Origin: Aphis gossypii | Taxonomy: Eukaryota; Arthropoda; Insecta; Hemiptera; Aphididae | Reading direction: 5' to 3' | NCBI RefSeq assembly: GCF_020184175.1 | Contig: NC_065531.1 | Location: 49,993,213 to 50,057,212, forward strand | Length of the DNA stretch: 64,000 nt | Shown: in pieces, positions 51,220 to 62,500 of the stretch | Layout: each line of letters starts with the position of its first letter | Position numbering within the stretch: position 1 is the stretch's first letter | Program-made: the position numbers and the translations under genes | Notes under the pieces: model-generated | Told to the model about the DNA's origin: nothing | Database searches by the model: none | Seen by the model: only the letters and a program-made list of their open reading frames with translations

Positions 51220-54200
51220 CTATAGTAGTGAACAGATAATCAATTTTACATGACCATACACTGTTAGTAGTATGGATTTGATTAAAAATTTAAAAATAAA
51301 AATTCGCCTCACCATAGAAGACACGCTGAACACATGACTGTAGTGTGAGCTGGTGTGATGATCTTTTGTAATGTACGCAAAATGATTTAAATCGTCCGCG
51401 TCTTGACACGCACAATCTATGTTACGAATCTCGTGCTCGCACACTAAACTACCTGACATGGGGTCCATAAACCGAACACCTCGGTATGATATTACTAGCG
51501 CCACTTCTGGCAACGTCCGTTGAGAGCCATTGGCCACAGCGTGTTTAAGTTTTTGAATGGACTGTTTAGTCGACTCTGTGCCTCTTGGTTCTTTTACCTC
51601 GGTGGAACCCAAATACTAGAATATAAAATATACAAACCCCGTTATATTTCTCTGTACCTAGAAATATGTTTTAATTGTTTATTTGTATTTTATTCGAGAC
51701 TTACTGACGCAATATATTTGACATTTCCAGTGACCAGCGCAGCTGGTTGGTGTCTCCACTGTGTAATCAGCGTAGAAGGAACGCCAAAAAGTAGTTCTGA
51801 AGGTCCTCTAATTATTAGGTCGTTGTTGTTGCGATTGGAAAAGTTTTGTAATGGTGGTGGAAGAGGAGCATGTCTGGACTTTTTAGGATTATGCCGGAGC
51901 GTAGCAGTGCCGGACGCTACGTGAACTGAGTGTTTTGAACCAACTTTTTCCTTGAGTGACTGAATATTGTTTGTCTGCAACATATAACATTTGATTTATT
52001 AAAATAACAGGAATTACATACAGCAATAGGTGCTTAATACCACATACAATTAAAATTACAACCATCAAGTTTATGGAAACTTACCAATTGTCTGAGATCG
52101 TTTCCAATATCGTTTAAACCATCACCGACAGAAACAGCTTGAAGTAACTGAGACTTACTGTTATCGACAGACGACAGTATTCTTCTTCTATGGCCAGGTT
52201 TGGTGATTTCTAGCACCGCTGTGAGTTCCACTTCCCAAATCCTCGCTATTCGGTCAAGATCCGTGTATAAGTGTTTGCGGAAGGTATCTATGTAGCAAGT
52301 TAACCCAATGCTAGTCAACCATTCTTCCATTTGTTTAGCATCTTCTTCATCGTCAACTTGATCTAGATCGGCAATGGATTTGCTTTTTGCTTTAGAAGTA
52401 TCTTTGGTATAGCGTTTTGACCAGAATTCTTTTACTAAGCACGGTAAATCGTTAACAGAATCTAAAATCTTTGTTCGGTCGGTTTCGTTTTCAATACCCA
52501 TGTCTTTTAAATCTGATTCTACTAATACGCCACACTACAAATATAATTTAATAAATAAATATTTTAAATAAAATTATTTCCAAGGACAAATTTATAAGAA
52601 TATATACTGGATTATTAATAAAACCTGTGGACTGAAATTTCGATAAATAAAACTAAATACCTATAATTTCAAGTTTTTAAACTGTGAAATATTAAATGCA
52701 TTTTTAATTTGAATATTTATTTATAAAATACTTACAATAAAGTCTAAATTGTCGTAGCCAAATTCAATGAATGCATTAACAAAATCTTGGAAACCTAATC
52801 CAAATAGCCATGATTCTACCGTTAATGGACTATCATTGCAACTTATTCGAGATTTTTCTTTACTATCTGATCTATTTAATCCTAAAATAATATTCCGTTT
52901 GTTAAAATAAAATTGAGTAATAAAAAAAAGCAAGACAACTACCTAATCTGGCTTGGAATTCTTTTTCAAGCTCATTACACATAGATTCTTTGGCGTTTCC
53001 ACTTCCTAAATTTGTAATTAGATCAGATATCTTAGCCCACTCCTCTTGTTCGTCGAACGGACTTAACATGGTGCTAGAACTTTTTGACTGGTCTTCTGCA
53101 GAACCAGGTGATTGAGCTATAACTGGAGGGTCATATACTGTACGTAATTTACGTAAAGTTTTCGGTCTTTCGGCTCTATTACTGTTGATTGATCCTCTAA
53201 GTAATCCTGTTTAAAATTATTTATTTGAAAAAAATTAATATTAAGCTATTTTTTAGATATCCAACCTGCAAAAGTAGCGTCCCCAACGAATTCTTCAACG
53301 GCAGTTTCTTCAGAAGTAGACACACTTTTATCAGTCAATAATGCATGAGGCTCAGGCATCCAAGTAATCACTAATAAATCTTCTTCTATTTCTGTTTCCA
53401 TATCTTTTGACTTTCTTTTTAGATTACTATAAATCTAAAAAGCCCAAAGTATGGATTTTTTTTTCTTTAATATTTTATTATTTCTAATTTTACTTTAAAT
53501 AAATGAAAATGTACGTTACTTGACTTAATGGTCGTATTCTAGCGTGTATGCTACGTTCAGCTTGCAATGGCGATGGCGGTGGATGGTCAGGGGTAGGAGG
53601 TTGACGATAATGTGTAGGACTTAAAGGCCAGTCAGCCGAAGGAGTGTCATCGCCATCAAGTAAGCTTTCTCTGGATGATGAAATAGTAGTAGTAATAAAA
53701 CCATTATGGTCGGATACAATGACTTGGTTTGTTGTAGCAGGTTCTAGCTCAACACGTTTGAATTGTAAACCACCCCGTGACAATATTGCACCTGGATCTT
53801 TATCGTGACGTTTGAGCTTTCGTCGAGGGTTGGTTGTACGAATTGGAACATTTTGGTAAATCGAAGTTAATGCTACAGGCTCTTCGCCTGAAGTTGGTCG
53901 TAGTTTCATTTCAACATATTGATCAGCTGACTTCTCTCTGCGTAATACTTCTCCTCGACGACTTTGATCAGACAAAGGTGAACCAGAAGTGGCATGGTAT
54001 AAATATTCATAAGGTCCGCTACTGCTATTTGCGGACACTCGAGATGGGGAATCAGCTGCAGGTGTAAGTCTTTTAGATGCTACAGGCTAAAAAAATATTC
54101 ACAACTGATAACATACAAGACCTAAAATAAAACGAAAAATAACTTACAGAAATATTAGGTGCACTCGGATTCAATGGAGCCATTGGTAAATATATTGAAG

Positions 54201-57200
54201 AAGATACGGGTCTATGGCCACTAGAAGTTGTTGAAGAACTTATACTTACAGTATCTAGTTCAGGTCCCGAAAGAAAACTAGATTCTATTAGGGACCTAGA
54301 AAGTGGAGTAGGTTCATTTTTGTACCAACGGCCAGAATGGTAATTTCCATCAGAAACCCTACGATTTAAATAATTTAAGAAACTATAATATTTAAAACAC
54401 ATTAATACTGAACTTACGCCGAAGATTCCGATACACGACGACTTTTGTGTTTTTCCCAGCGAGTGGGAGAAGGACTAGGGGATAACATATTTTCATATGG
54501 ACTACTTAATAGAGGTATGGGTACCAAATCACCATTTTCACTCCTCCTTTCGGTTTCCATATCACTTTCATTGTTATTATTAAACTGGTGGTCTTAAGGA
54601 AAAATACAAATTTTAAAAAAAATATACAATTACATAAAATTAAGAAAGTTAAATTTTTGCATACTTTGTAGCATGGCTGCTATTTCTACAGCAGGACCAG
54701 CTTTGGGCGGAAATTGTTTTAAAAGATCTTCTACTGTTCGTCTATGGATGTCCCGTATATGAGTATTAATTCCGTGATCTAGTAGTGTTCTTGCTACTTC
54801 AGTCTTGCCACATTGAGCAGCTTCGTGAAGTGCAGTGCCACTACCGGTACGAACGTTGACATCCATTCCAGCCGATAGTAGTAGCTCTACTACAGTCCTA
54901 ATTGCATTTTTACATATTTTGTTTTTAGTAGGTACATTTCAATTAATATTAATAAATAAAAAATCTTACTTGTGGCCATTTCGGCTTGCTAAATGTAAGG
55001 GAGTGTGAGCAAACATTATACCTGCCGCACGAGAATTGTACGATCTTATCAGTTCTGGTCGTTTAGTTATAATTAGTTCTACTGTCTCCAGTCTATTCAC
55101 AATAAATCCCATAAATAAAAAATTAGTTATAGATGTAAATATTATATTTACACATAAATATAAAAGTTTTATAAGTACATAAATAATAGACCTAAATGCA
55201 ATTAATATATACTTCCATTATAGGGTAAATTATTTTTACTTCGTACGAAATTAATAACATATATATTTATAAATAATTCCTACCTTCCATATTGTGCGCA
55301 TAAGTCTAAAGGAGTTTCGTGTTTGTGGTTTCTTATAGTAGGATCAGCACCATGTTCTAGGAGTAGTACAACCACACCTGAATGACCGTGTTCGGCAGCA
55401 CAGTGTAACGGAGTTTCTCGATTTTTCGTCTTAACATATTATTTAAAGAAAATACACTTAAGTCTCGTCAAATCATATTTACCATTATAATAGTGAACAT
55501 AGGATTTACAGGGTATGCCACTGCGAGTCTGCTAAATGTCCATAGATCCCGTTAAAATATATTTTTTTTAAAGTACTTACTAAATATTTAAAATTAAAAA
55601 TTCGTTTTAAAAAAATAGATTCAGAAATAGATATCAAAGACGTTGTAGCTGAATTCGTAACTAATTATGGTAAAACATTGAATTGAACATTACTCAAAAT
55701 AAATATTGTTTTATAAAAAATAACTAACAAAAAATTTGATCCTATAATGACAGTAAATTGTGATATAAAAAATATTATACTTTTTTTTTTTTTTAAATAA
55801 ACTATAAATCCCAATTTTTTGTAGTGCATATTAAATCTGTGGACTCCCATGTTTCCAATAAATATAGTATTTTAAAATTACCATATGATTGACATTGGGT
55901 ATTGATGGACCATGGCAGAGCAACAAGCGGACTATGTCAACATTGCCTCTCCATGCAGCGTAGTGTAGTGGAGCAGCGCCTTTATGATCAACTACATTTG
56001 TTGATGCTTCGTTACATAAGAGAAGTTGAACGATTTCCCTGATAATAGAACACAACTTATAAACCCTTTTTTTAAATTTAAATATAACCTATTTGGTTGC
56101 AATACATATATTTTTTATTTTTTTATTATCATGTTATTTTTGCATTATTAATTTCTATGCTTCAAAATATAGTAAATCGTATTTGTATAATATTAATAAT
56201 ATTGAGTTTCACTTACGATTATAAGTTAATCGAATAAATCACTTACTTATACGCGTTTAATGAAGCATGGTGCAATGCAGTAAAGCCAGTTTGGTCTTGA
56301 GTATTTACACCAGCACCTCTTCTCAAACTGCAAAAATAAAAATTAACTATAATCGAGACTGTAATTATTATTAATATTTTAAATAGGTAATATTCCTTAT
56401 AATAAAAAACAAAAAACCATATCGTAACCGGTTTTTTTTATAGTAAAAATATATATAATTTTGGTATAATGTATTTCTTATACATATTATTATATCAATT
56501 ATTATTAATTAAAAATAATAGTTAGATGTTTCCTATATTAGATAAACAAAGCTAAACGCATTCCTAAGTAATTATAAAAATTAAGTTGTCAAAACAATAC
56601 TTAATAAATAAGGAATTGGATCTAATAATTTGATATAATATAACAAGTTACATAATAATTTAGTTTAATTGTTTATTTAAATCGATGAAAACTAATTTAT
56701 ATATTATGAATCAATTCATAATCATGTCGAGAGAATTAGTTTAACGATAAAGAAATTTAACTTGATTAGTTAGTACACATATTTCAACACTAAAAAATAT
56801 TTAAAAAAAGATTATTATTCAGCAATAAGAGCAATAGCTCAATTCCGATATAATAGAAATAAGTTTAATACATTTTTTTTTTTTTGCTTATCTCATAGTT
56901 GTGTGTAAGTAAAAGTAAACACATACGTGTAATTAAACAATTTAGCTATCTTGAAATTTTTCTTGTACTTTTGGAAAAATGTAATTCTTGAAGTTGGACT
57001 ATTGCCTCAATTACGAAACATTATCCTTGCTTAAATACAGTTAAAATACAAAGTCTAAAAACAATAATCATTTATTATGCGAATACCGAATAGTGAATAC
57101 TATAATAATTATAGTAATTATTACTTATACCCTTTTCTACTATTTATATAATATTCTAAAAACGTAAGTACAAATGTATCTACAGTCTTTTAAAGTTATA

Positions 57201-60200
57201 TTTTACTAAACCGTTTGAGATAAATTTGTATCTTTAATACGAATTGTATTTAATGACGTTAAATAAAATACAATTAATGTAATTATACATTTAATTCGCA
57301 GGAAAAAAAACTTAAATATTTTAATAGATACAGTTTTTAATTTTTATTTCAAAGTATATAATATAGGTACCTGTTGAAATTTAGTAATTAAGTGCTAATG
57401 TTGTAAATATAGAACATTCTCAATTAAAAAACAAAATATTATAAAATATATATATACACATCGTTGCATGCTTGCATCTTATTATTAATAATGGTACTTT
57501 TTTAACCTAATACTCTAATAGGCTTAAGTATGTAGTTTAAAATAAATAGGATTTCCATGAAAAAACTAGGATGGGCCATGGATCGCTTGACTTGATCCTC
57601 ATTCCTTGTGTATACTAAATAATAATGCGTTATGTGCAATCGTATACGATCGTATATAATGTATAATATAAACACTATCAGTTATTACTCATTGTTTATT
57701 TGTTTTATATAGTACGACAGCGGCTGTATAGCTTGAAAATGCGTTATTAATTTATGTTTATAACGTATTTGAAATCTCTTTCTTCATGTAAGCAAGAACT
57801 TACACATTATACATAAAAACTAACTCCCAGTGGTAATATTTTACGAGATCGATAATAAATAATGAACTCTATTGGGTATTTACTAAGTACACGTCGCACA
57901 CATGTTTATCGGCAAACCATTAAAAACTACTATTGATTCAATTTTACAAAAAGTACTTATTTACAAGTCACTTGTATAGATATACAATAATAAATTAACA
58001 CATCATAACATGATTAAATATTATGTTATTATAGTACATAAAGTAAGAATAATTATAAATTGCAAATACAATTTATTAAATTAAACGAGACAACCGAATG
58101 CAACCAAAGCCTTCTATAAACATTAGTTAGTTCCATTAGACGTTAGTCAGAAATATATACGCCACTACACAGAGGATATTCATTAAAAATAAATAAATTA
58201 TACTACCAACATCAAAGGTAATTTATTTTGTTCTTTCTTTGAATTTGATTCATCTGGTTAAATCAGATTTTTCTTTAGAACAATATATCAGAATTAAAAA
58301 ACTTTACAGTAGTACTTTAAAGTAGTAATTTTCCAAATACTTTCACATTCAAGTAGTATTAATTATTCTTTTAATTGCATTCGTTAAATTAGATTTCTTA
58401 AGCCCTTCATATTTTAGTAAATGTATGTATGTCGTTATAGTATGGTTTAAGTATATATTTTATTTAACGTTATAATTAAGTACTTCTAACAATTTAAAAT
58501 TTTCACCTTTGTTTTTTTATTTATTTTTGTATTAGATTAATTTAGACTGTGTATTTTACAGTTTTACAATAAATTATAATGTTCAACCAATTAAATATTG
58601 ATTAAATTTAATACTTATAATAAAGAGACTATGGGCAAATTAAATTACTGTTGTCTAAATTATCTAAAAATAAAACCGATACATGCCAAGAAGTATAATT
58701 TTATAAATTAATCCAAGTTCAAAAAGTCATTTAAGGTACACTTATAGGGTGTGTTAAAATATTTTTTGTTCACAAAGTGATAATGTCGATAGATGATATT
58801 CAAAACTTAACAAACATCAAACGCAATAGGGTTTTATCTAAGGATAACTAATATTAAAATGCCCACGTCAATTAGGTGACATACTCAATACAAGCCACAC
58901 TGTACTACAGGCTGCATGTAGTCAACAGCTAGTATACGCTTTGAGTATACCTTACTTTAATTAAGTCACTGTAATGATATATTAGATTTGAATTTAATGA
59001 TAAATCTTTATATACGATGAAAAACAATTTTTAGAAAAGGCGGTTTAACTTTTTAGTAACCACGGTTATCAAAAAATTAAATCAATAATAAAATTAAAAT
59101 TTTTACAAAGATGTGTGATTTTCATAAAACTTTTTTGGATGTAGTTTGTACGTTAGCGGGTAAAATATAGATAATTCTTAGTAAATTTTTTATAATTGGA
59201 AAAACAAAAACAACAAACTATCAATATTTATTAAAATTGTAATGTTACCTATATAAATTGCTCGATACACTTGATTACCGAAAAGTTGACAATTTTCACT
59301 CAAAATCGTTTACAATGATTTATCATTGAGTTAAATTTTAACATACCTAACTATTATAGAGACCGATTCGATGACAAAATAGGTACACTCGACACGTATT
59401 GTAACGCGGACTAATTTTTTCACAATTATTTTTTAAAATACTGAAAAATATTTACTTTTGACATCAAAATATAAAATAGATTTACAAGTTTATTAGCAGT
59501 CAGGAAACATTGGATCATATTTATTACTATAAAAGGGATTTTCGAACACAGTTTATTTTTATATGTACCTAGTAATAATTTATATTTTTACGATAAAAAA
59601 TATAATATGCTAGGATTAAAAAAAGAAATTGCTTCATTAACTCGACCTAGTTTTTATAATTTCATTAAGATGTTTAATTTTAAACCTATGGAATATGAAG
59701 TGCCAAGATTTTATATGTTATAACGTGGTCTAAACATTCGTATAAACGACAAATGTGAGTAGACTACAAATAACGGTGGACACATAATATTACGATGAAG
59801 GCTGTATGATGACAGATAATGTTGGGAGAGTCTATATAGACATCATGTGTCTTACCACGTTTTTATATTTTAAAGATTTCTGATAATTTATTTCGTGAAC
59901 GATGTATACAGTAATACTAAATAATAATTTTAAGTAACAATCATAAATAATTTACAAGTAAATCGTTAGTAGTCGAAAATGTTGAACTTTTAAATTGAGG
60001 TCAAATATCAATCTGTTGATTCAACCATAGTTAATATCTGAAGTATGTAATGATATTATAAACATAAACACAAACATAAACATGATACCGTTCAGTAAAA
60101 TATTTTACCGTATGTAACTATTGACGACGTATTCGTGCAACATATAAATAAATCGTAAAATAACTAAATTTTACAGTTAATTTATAGTTTGAGGAATTAA

Positions 60201-61481
60201 AATTCCTTTTATACTTGTTGATCCTGATCCTTGAAGTGTATTTATGTAAGATATCTAGTTAGTTTAAAATCCATAAAATGAACTAGTTATAATAGGTTCA
60301 AAGCATTTTTGAAGTTGATTAAAATATTTGATACTTTTCATCTGACGTTTATATATTATATATTTATATCAATTACATCGGAATGTATTGTAAATAAAGA
60401 GATTATCGATTTGGGCATTTATCAATACCTACGATGAATTATTAAACATTATAGTGAATCATAAATTATAATAATAACGATTAATTTTACAACGTCACTT
60501 TAACTTAAATTACAACAATATGATGCTTAACGTTTTACACAATAGCATTTTGATTCATTGTACGGCTGACGAGTGTGAAACAGGGGTTTTTAAACGGTAA
60601 AACGTTAGGGTCTGGATAGAAGGGAGGTGGACGAGATGGTAAAACGGGTGAAGTGATGAGGAACATTTAGGGTTAAAATGTATATTTTAAGCTATATTAT
60701 AAATATTATACCTATTTTAAGAAACCATTGATTGAACGTCGAGGATTTTCATTTTTAAATCGATACGATTAACAAAATCCTTATCAAATTATCAAAGGAC
60801 CGGAGGGGAAAATAAACAATCAGACTTCGTAGCCACATATCGGGAGTTTTTTTTCCCTTAGTTTCAACTTATCGATAAATAAAAACAAGGTATACGTACC
60901 CCGGCCCCTCACCTAATCATAATTTTGGAATTTTTTTCCATAAATATTTATTACTCAATTTCTGTTACCCCAGAACGGGTTTTTGAAATTCGTGCACTGA
61001 AATTCCACTGAGCAACAGTCGTTTTAATCGAGGAAGTTTCAACGACGACTGTCACATAAAAAGAAAATAATAAACAAACGTGTACCTATAAATCAGGAAT
61101 AGATCGCAATAGCCGTAGACGAGTCGACGATACCTCTACCAATGACTTACCTACTCAATGTTATCGTCATAATCATTATAGCGAAACATAACAAAGTATT
61201 GGCCTATATAACTATTGCGATCAAAGATCAACACATAGTTATTTATGTGTATGACATACTTCTATCGATCAAACTCGTTAGAGTTTAACGAGTGTCTTTA
61301 TTTTTAATATTCATCAGGTAAACTTCAAGACCAATTAGAATATAATATTTACTATCAATTATTAGGTATCGTCTCACCTGGCCAGCGGTCCCGTTCTCTT
61401 GGCCTTTTGCACCAAGATCTTCTCCACGGCGTTGAGATTGCCGGTCTTGGCCGCAATCACCAGGTCGTGGTCCTTGCCCAT
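50956..61481 (-). CDS. ANKS1: ANKS1/Odin-like adaptor: 6 ankyrin repeats, 2 SAM, PTB (16 exons)
   Basis: Sixteen exons join in phase (61481-61378, 56327-56247, 56038-55882, 55429-55284, 55092-54970, 54897-54665, 54592-54418, 54358-54148, 54086-53520, 53434-53266, 53206-52943, 52881-52736, 52534-52085, 51974-51705, 51615-51313, 51219-50956), total 3663 nt, 1220 aa. Order: conserved [15 protein letters not shown] start; six ankyrin repeats at about 40-258; Ser/Pro-rich linker with YENM, YVEM, YQNV and YSNL motifs; SAM1 about 763-823; SAM2 about 862-915; PTB about 1013-1155 ([32 protein letters not shown]); basic/Ser/His tail. This is the exact architecture of vertebrate ANKS1A/B and fly CG4393. 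Known for the family: cytoplasmic scaffold that binds receptor tyrosine kinases (EGFR, Eph) through PTB/SAM and tunes their turnover. All splice sites are GT/AG; no frameshift or internal stop. The start ATG has A at -3, G at +4 and an in-frame TGA upstream. Certain as to family; vertebrate A versus B paralogy does not apply. Confidence 0.96.
51313..51615 (-). CDS. ANKS1: ANKS1 coding exon 15 (PTB core)
   Basis: Residues 1033-1133. PTB core: [68 protein letters not shown], each collinear with human ANKS1A. This is the fold that binds NPxY peptides. Acceptor TTCTAG, donor ATG|GTGAGG. Confidence 0.96.
51705..51974 (-). CDS. ANKS1: ANKS1 coding exon 14 (linker and PTB start)
   Basis: Residues 943-1032. 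A basic/Pro-rich segment ([15 protein letters not shown]) leads into the first strand of the PTB domain ([19 protein letters not shown]; human QPEKLIFESCGYEANYLGS). Acceptor TTGCAG, donor TCA|GTAAGT. Confidence 0.94.
52085..52534 (-). CDS. ANKS1: ANKS1 coding exon 13 (SAM1 end and SAM2)
   Basis: Residues 793-942. Completes SAM1 ([19 protein letters not shown]), then an acidic/basic spacer and the whole of SAM2 ([17 protein letters not shown] ... [19 protein letters not shown]). In the mammalian family, a SAM domain of ANKS1A pairs with EphA-receptor SAM domains. Acceptor TTTGTAG, donor TTG|GTAAGT; both phase 0. Confidence 0.95.
52736..52881 (-). CDS. ANKS1: ANKS1 coding exon 12 (SAM1, first half)
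   Basis: Residues 744-792. Encodes [20 protein letters not shown], the first helices of SAM1 (human [21 protein letters not shown]). Acceptor TTTTAG|G, donor ATT|GTAAGT, phase 0. Confidence 0.94.
52943..53206 (-). CDS. ANKS1: ANKS1 coding exon 11 (pre-SAM linker)
   Basis: Residues 656-743. Basic segment ([18 protein letters not shown]), then [20 protein letters not shown], which corresponds to human SPSFASEWDEIEKIMSSIG just before SAM1. Acceptor AACAG|G, donor TTAG|GTAGTT. Confidence 0.91.
53266..53434 (-). CDS. ANKS1: ANKS1 coding exon 10 (linker)
   Basis: Residues 600-655. Begins [11 protein letters not shown] (Y601, another YxN motif), followed by an acidic stretch ([11 protein letters not shown]). 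Acceptor TTTTTAG; donor GCAG|GTTGGA is weak but fixed by the phase of exon 11. Confidence 0.87.
53520..54086 (-). CDS. ANKS1: ANKS1 coding exon 9 (largest linker exon)
   Basis: Residues 411-599. Contains [14 protein letters not shown], which aligns with human GPYEALYNAISCHS, plus DQYVEMK (Y467) and SIYQNVP (Y487), a basic run RRKLKRH, and a Pro-rich end ([13 protein letters not shown]). Intrinsically disordered by composition. Acceptor TTTTAG, donor CAA|GTAACG; both ends phase 0. Confidence 0.93.
54148..54358 (-). CDS. ANKS1: ANKS1 coding exon 8 (linker)
   Basis: Residues 340-410. Low-complexity Ser-rich linker ([20 protein letters not shown]) without a recognised domain. Acceptor CGTAG|G, donor TCT|GTAAGT, phase 0. 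Confidence 0.88.
54418..54592 (-). CDS. ANKS1: ANKS1 coding exon 7 (linker)
   Basis: Residues 282-339. Asn/Ser/Glu-rich linker. Contains [13 protein letters not shown], where Y314 lies in both a YxN and a YxxM context. Donor GC|GTAAGT fits the phase of exon 8. The acceptor CTTAAG is an atypical AAG site, so the 5' edge is less certain than the rest. Confidence 0.85.
54665..54897 (-). CDS. ANKS1: ANKS1 coding exon 6
   Basis: Residues 204-281. Encodes the end of repeat 5 ([15 protein letters not shown]) and repeat 6 ([20 protein letters not shown]), then the exit helix ([20 protein letters not shown]). Acceptor ATTAG|G; donor CAAA|GTATGC, leaving one base. Confidence 0.93.
54970..55092 (-). 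CDS. ANKS1: ANKS1 coding exon 5
   Basis: Residues 163-203. Encodes the end of repeat 4 ([15 protein letters not shown]) and the start of repeat 5 ([13 protein letters not shown]). The linker [12 protein letters not shown] replaces human SCNTKK. Acceptor AATAG, donor AA|GTAAGA. Confidence 0.93.
55284..55429 (-). CDS. ANKS1: ANKS1 coding exon 4
   Basis: Residues 115-162. Encodes ankyrin repeat 3 ([20 protein letters not shown]) and the start of repeat 4 ([13 protein letters not shown]). Acceptor GTTAAG is a weak AAG type; donor AAG|GTAGGA. Confidence 0.92.
55882..56038 (-). CDS. ANKS1: ANKS1 coding exon 3
   Basis: Residues 62-114. Encodes the end of ankyrin repeat 1 ([15 protein letters not shown]) and repeat 2 ([20 protein letters not shown]). 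Matches the human stretch ending QGPSHTRVN by GPSIPNVN. Acceptor ATCAG|G; donor ATG|GTAATT, phase 0. Confidence 0.94.
56247..56327 (-). CDS. ANKS1: ANKS1 coding exon 2
   Basis: Residues 35-62. Acceptor TTTTTGCAG, donor AA|GTAAGT. Encodes [20 protein letters not shown], the first ankyrin repeat (T-A-L-H-H signature). Separated from exon 1 by the ~5-kb intron. Confidence 0.93.
   Translation of the reverse strand, partial: FEKRCWCKYSRPNWLYCIAPCFIKRV
56328..61377 (-). other. ANKS1 intron 1 (~5 kb)
   Basis: GT/AG intron between coding exons 1 and 2, far longer than the others in the gene. AT-rich throughout. I saw no exon in it. It contains one copy of a dispersed repeat (about 59296-59400) related to copies near 8.4, 11.8 and 22.75 kb. 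A large first intron often carries enhancers, but nothing specific is visible here. Confidence 0.85.
59296..59400. repeat. dispersed repeat fragment, copy 2 (ANKS1 intron 1)
   Basis: Shares the block order of the copy near 8.4 kb and extends into GGTACACTCGACACGTATTG. Its location in the intron suggests a neutral insertion. Confidence 0.45.
61378..61481 (-). CDS. ANKS1: ANKS1 coding exon 1 (start codon)
   Basis: Encodes residues 1-34 plus two bases. The start [20 protein letters not shown] matches the ANKS1A N-terminus, the helix that caps the ankyrin stack. Donor is CAG|GTGAGA. The ATG has a strong context (ACCAGGATGG), and reading upstream in frame meets TGA after 22 codons, so this is the first usable ATG. 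A (CAG)5 tract sits just upstream in the 5' UTR. Confidence 0.93.
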
Positions 61482-62500
61482 CCTGGTCGCCGAGAGTCCC
61501 TGCCCTAAGCTGCTGCTGCTGCTGCCTTCGCTGCGGTGTCGTCTCGTTCACGCGTTTTCGACGATCGCCGACCGATTGTCGGGCACAGTCGTACGCTCGG
61601 CCAGCACCGCGTCCGCGATTTTGTCACCGGTCATCGTTCCGTTTTATCTTTTACGTGTTTCGCGTCTCGTTACGATATTCGTATTATCACACACGGACAA
61701 GCGCGCGCGCACACACACACCGTAAGCGGACCATAACACAAACACGGCGGCCGATCGATCGCACGGAGCCGCACCGTCGGTCTGGTGGTGGGGTGGGCGC
61801 GCGCGGTGTGTCACTCCCAGTCGGTCAGCTGCTGCCTCGAGCCGCCGCCCGCGCCGCAGCGGAATCGATAACAGAAAAGTACGAAAACCCGACGTCTCGT
61901 GATTAACTACGGGACTTTGGGTGGACGATAAACGGACGAGAGATAAAAACGAGCCGAAAACGCGGTCGGCCGTCCGCCTACGTTTTGTTCAATAGTTCCG
62001 GTGAAAGTGCAGCTGGTACGCGGTGGCGACCGCCGCCGTATCAGTGTTGTTATTATTATTTATAATTTTGCGGCGATGTCGCGACGATGATAATATTTTC
62101 GTACGGGCGCTACGACACCCGCGCCACACTACACCGGGCGTATACCCGCCGACGACGTTACAGTGCAGGCTGCGCGCACGGTTTGTACCGACGACATCAG
62201 TGTTGCCGACTAAATGATAATATGAACGCGATCGTCCGGGCCGCCGCGACGAGCGATAAATAATAATAATTACCACTGACGGGTACGGTGACAATGCGAT
62301 GACACAAACGTTATTGAATCATGAATGCGTTGGCTAGAGTTAGGTCTCAATTTATTCTCGTCGTTTACGATAATACAAAAATATAAATATTATAACGTCA
62401 CTAGACCCCAACGATTAGGACTTTCGAACTTTGGTCGGCGACAACGCACTATTTCCGGTTAATCCGGACTTGAACGAAACTAACGGGCGTGTGAGAGGTG
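61482..62500 (-). promoter_or_regulatory. CpG-rich 5' UTR/promoter region of ANKS1
   Basis: GC- and CpG-rich stretch directly upstream of the ANKS1 start codon, in contrast to the AT-rich flanks. It holds a (CAG)5 tract on the minus strand (about 61508-61525), an alternating (GC)n(AC)n run at 61701-61721, and an initiator-like TCAGT on the minus strand near 62275-62280. No TATA box is obvious. The transcription start cannot be fixed from sequence alone. Confidence 0.55.

Noticed and set aside
51520..51924. 134-codon plus-strand ORF
   Set aside because: Antisense to ANKS1 exons 14 and 15, whose frame is clearly conserved.
53834..54067. 77-codon plus-strand ORF
   Set aside because: Antisense shadow of ANKS1 exon 9.
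61285..61551. 88-codon minus-strand ORF with a Gln run at the ANKS1 5' end
   Set aside because: Its first codon is GTG, not ATG, and it is out of frame with the conserved MGKDHDL start; the Gln run is the CAG tract.
61399..61736. Plus-strand ORFs over ANKS1 exon 1 and 5' region
   Set aside because: Antisense to a conserved exon and its GC-rich leader; no domain.
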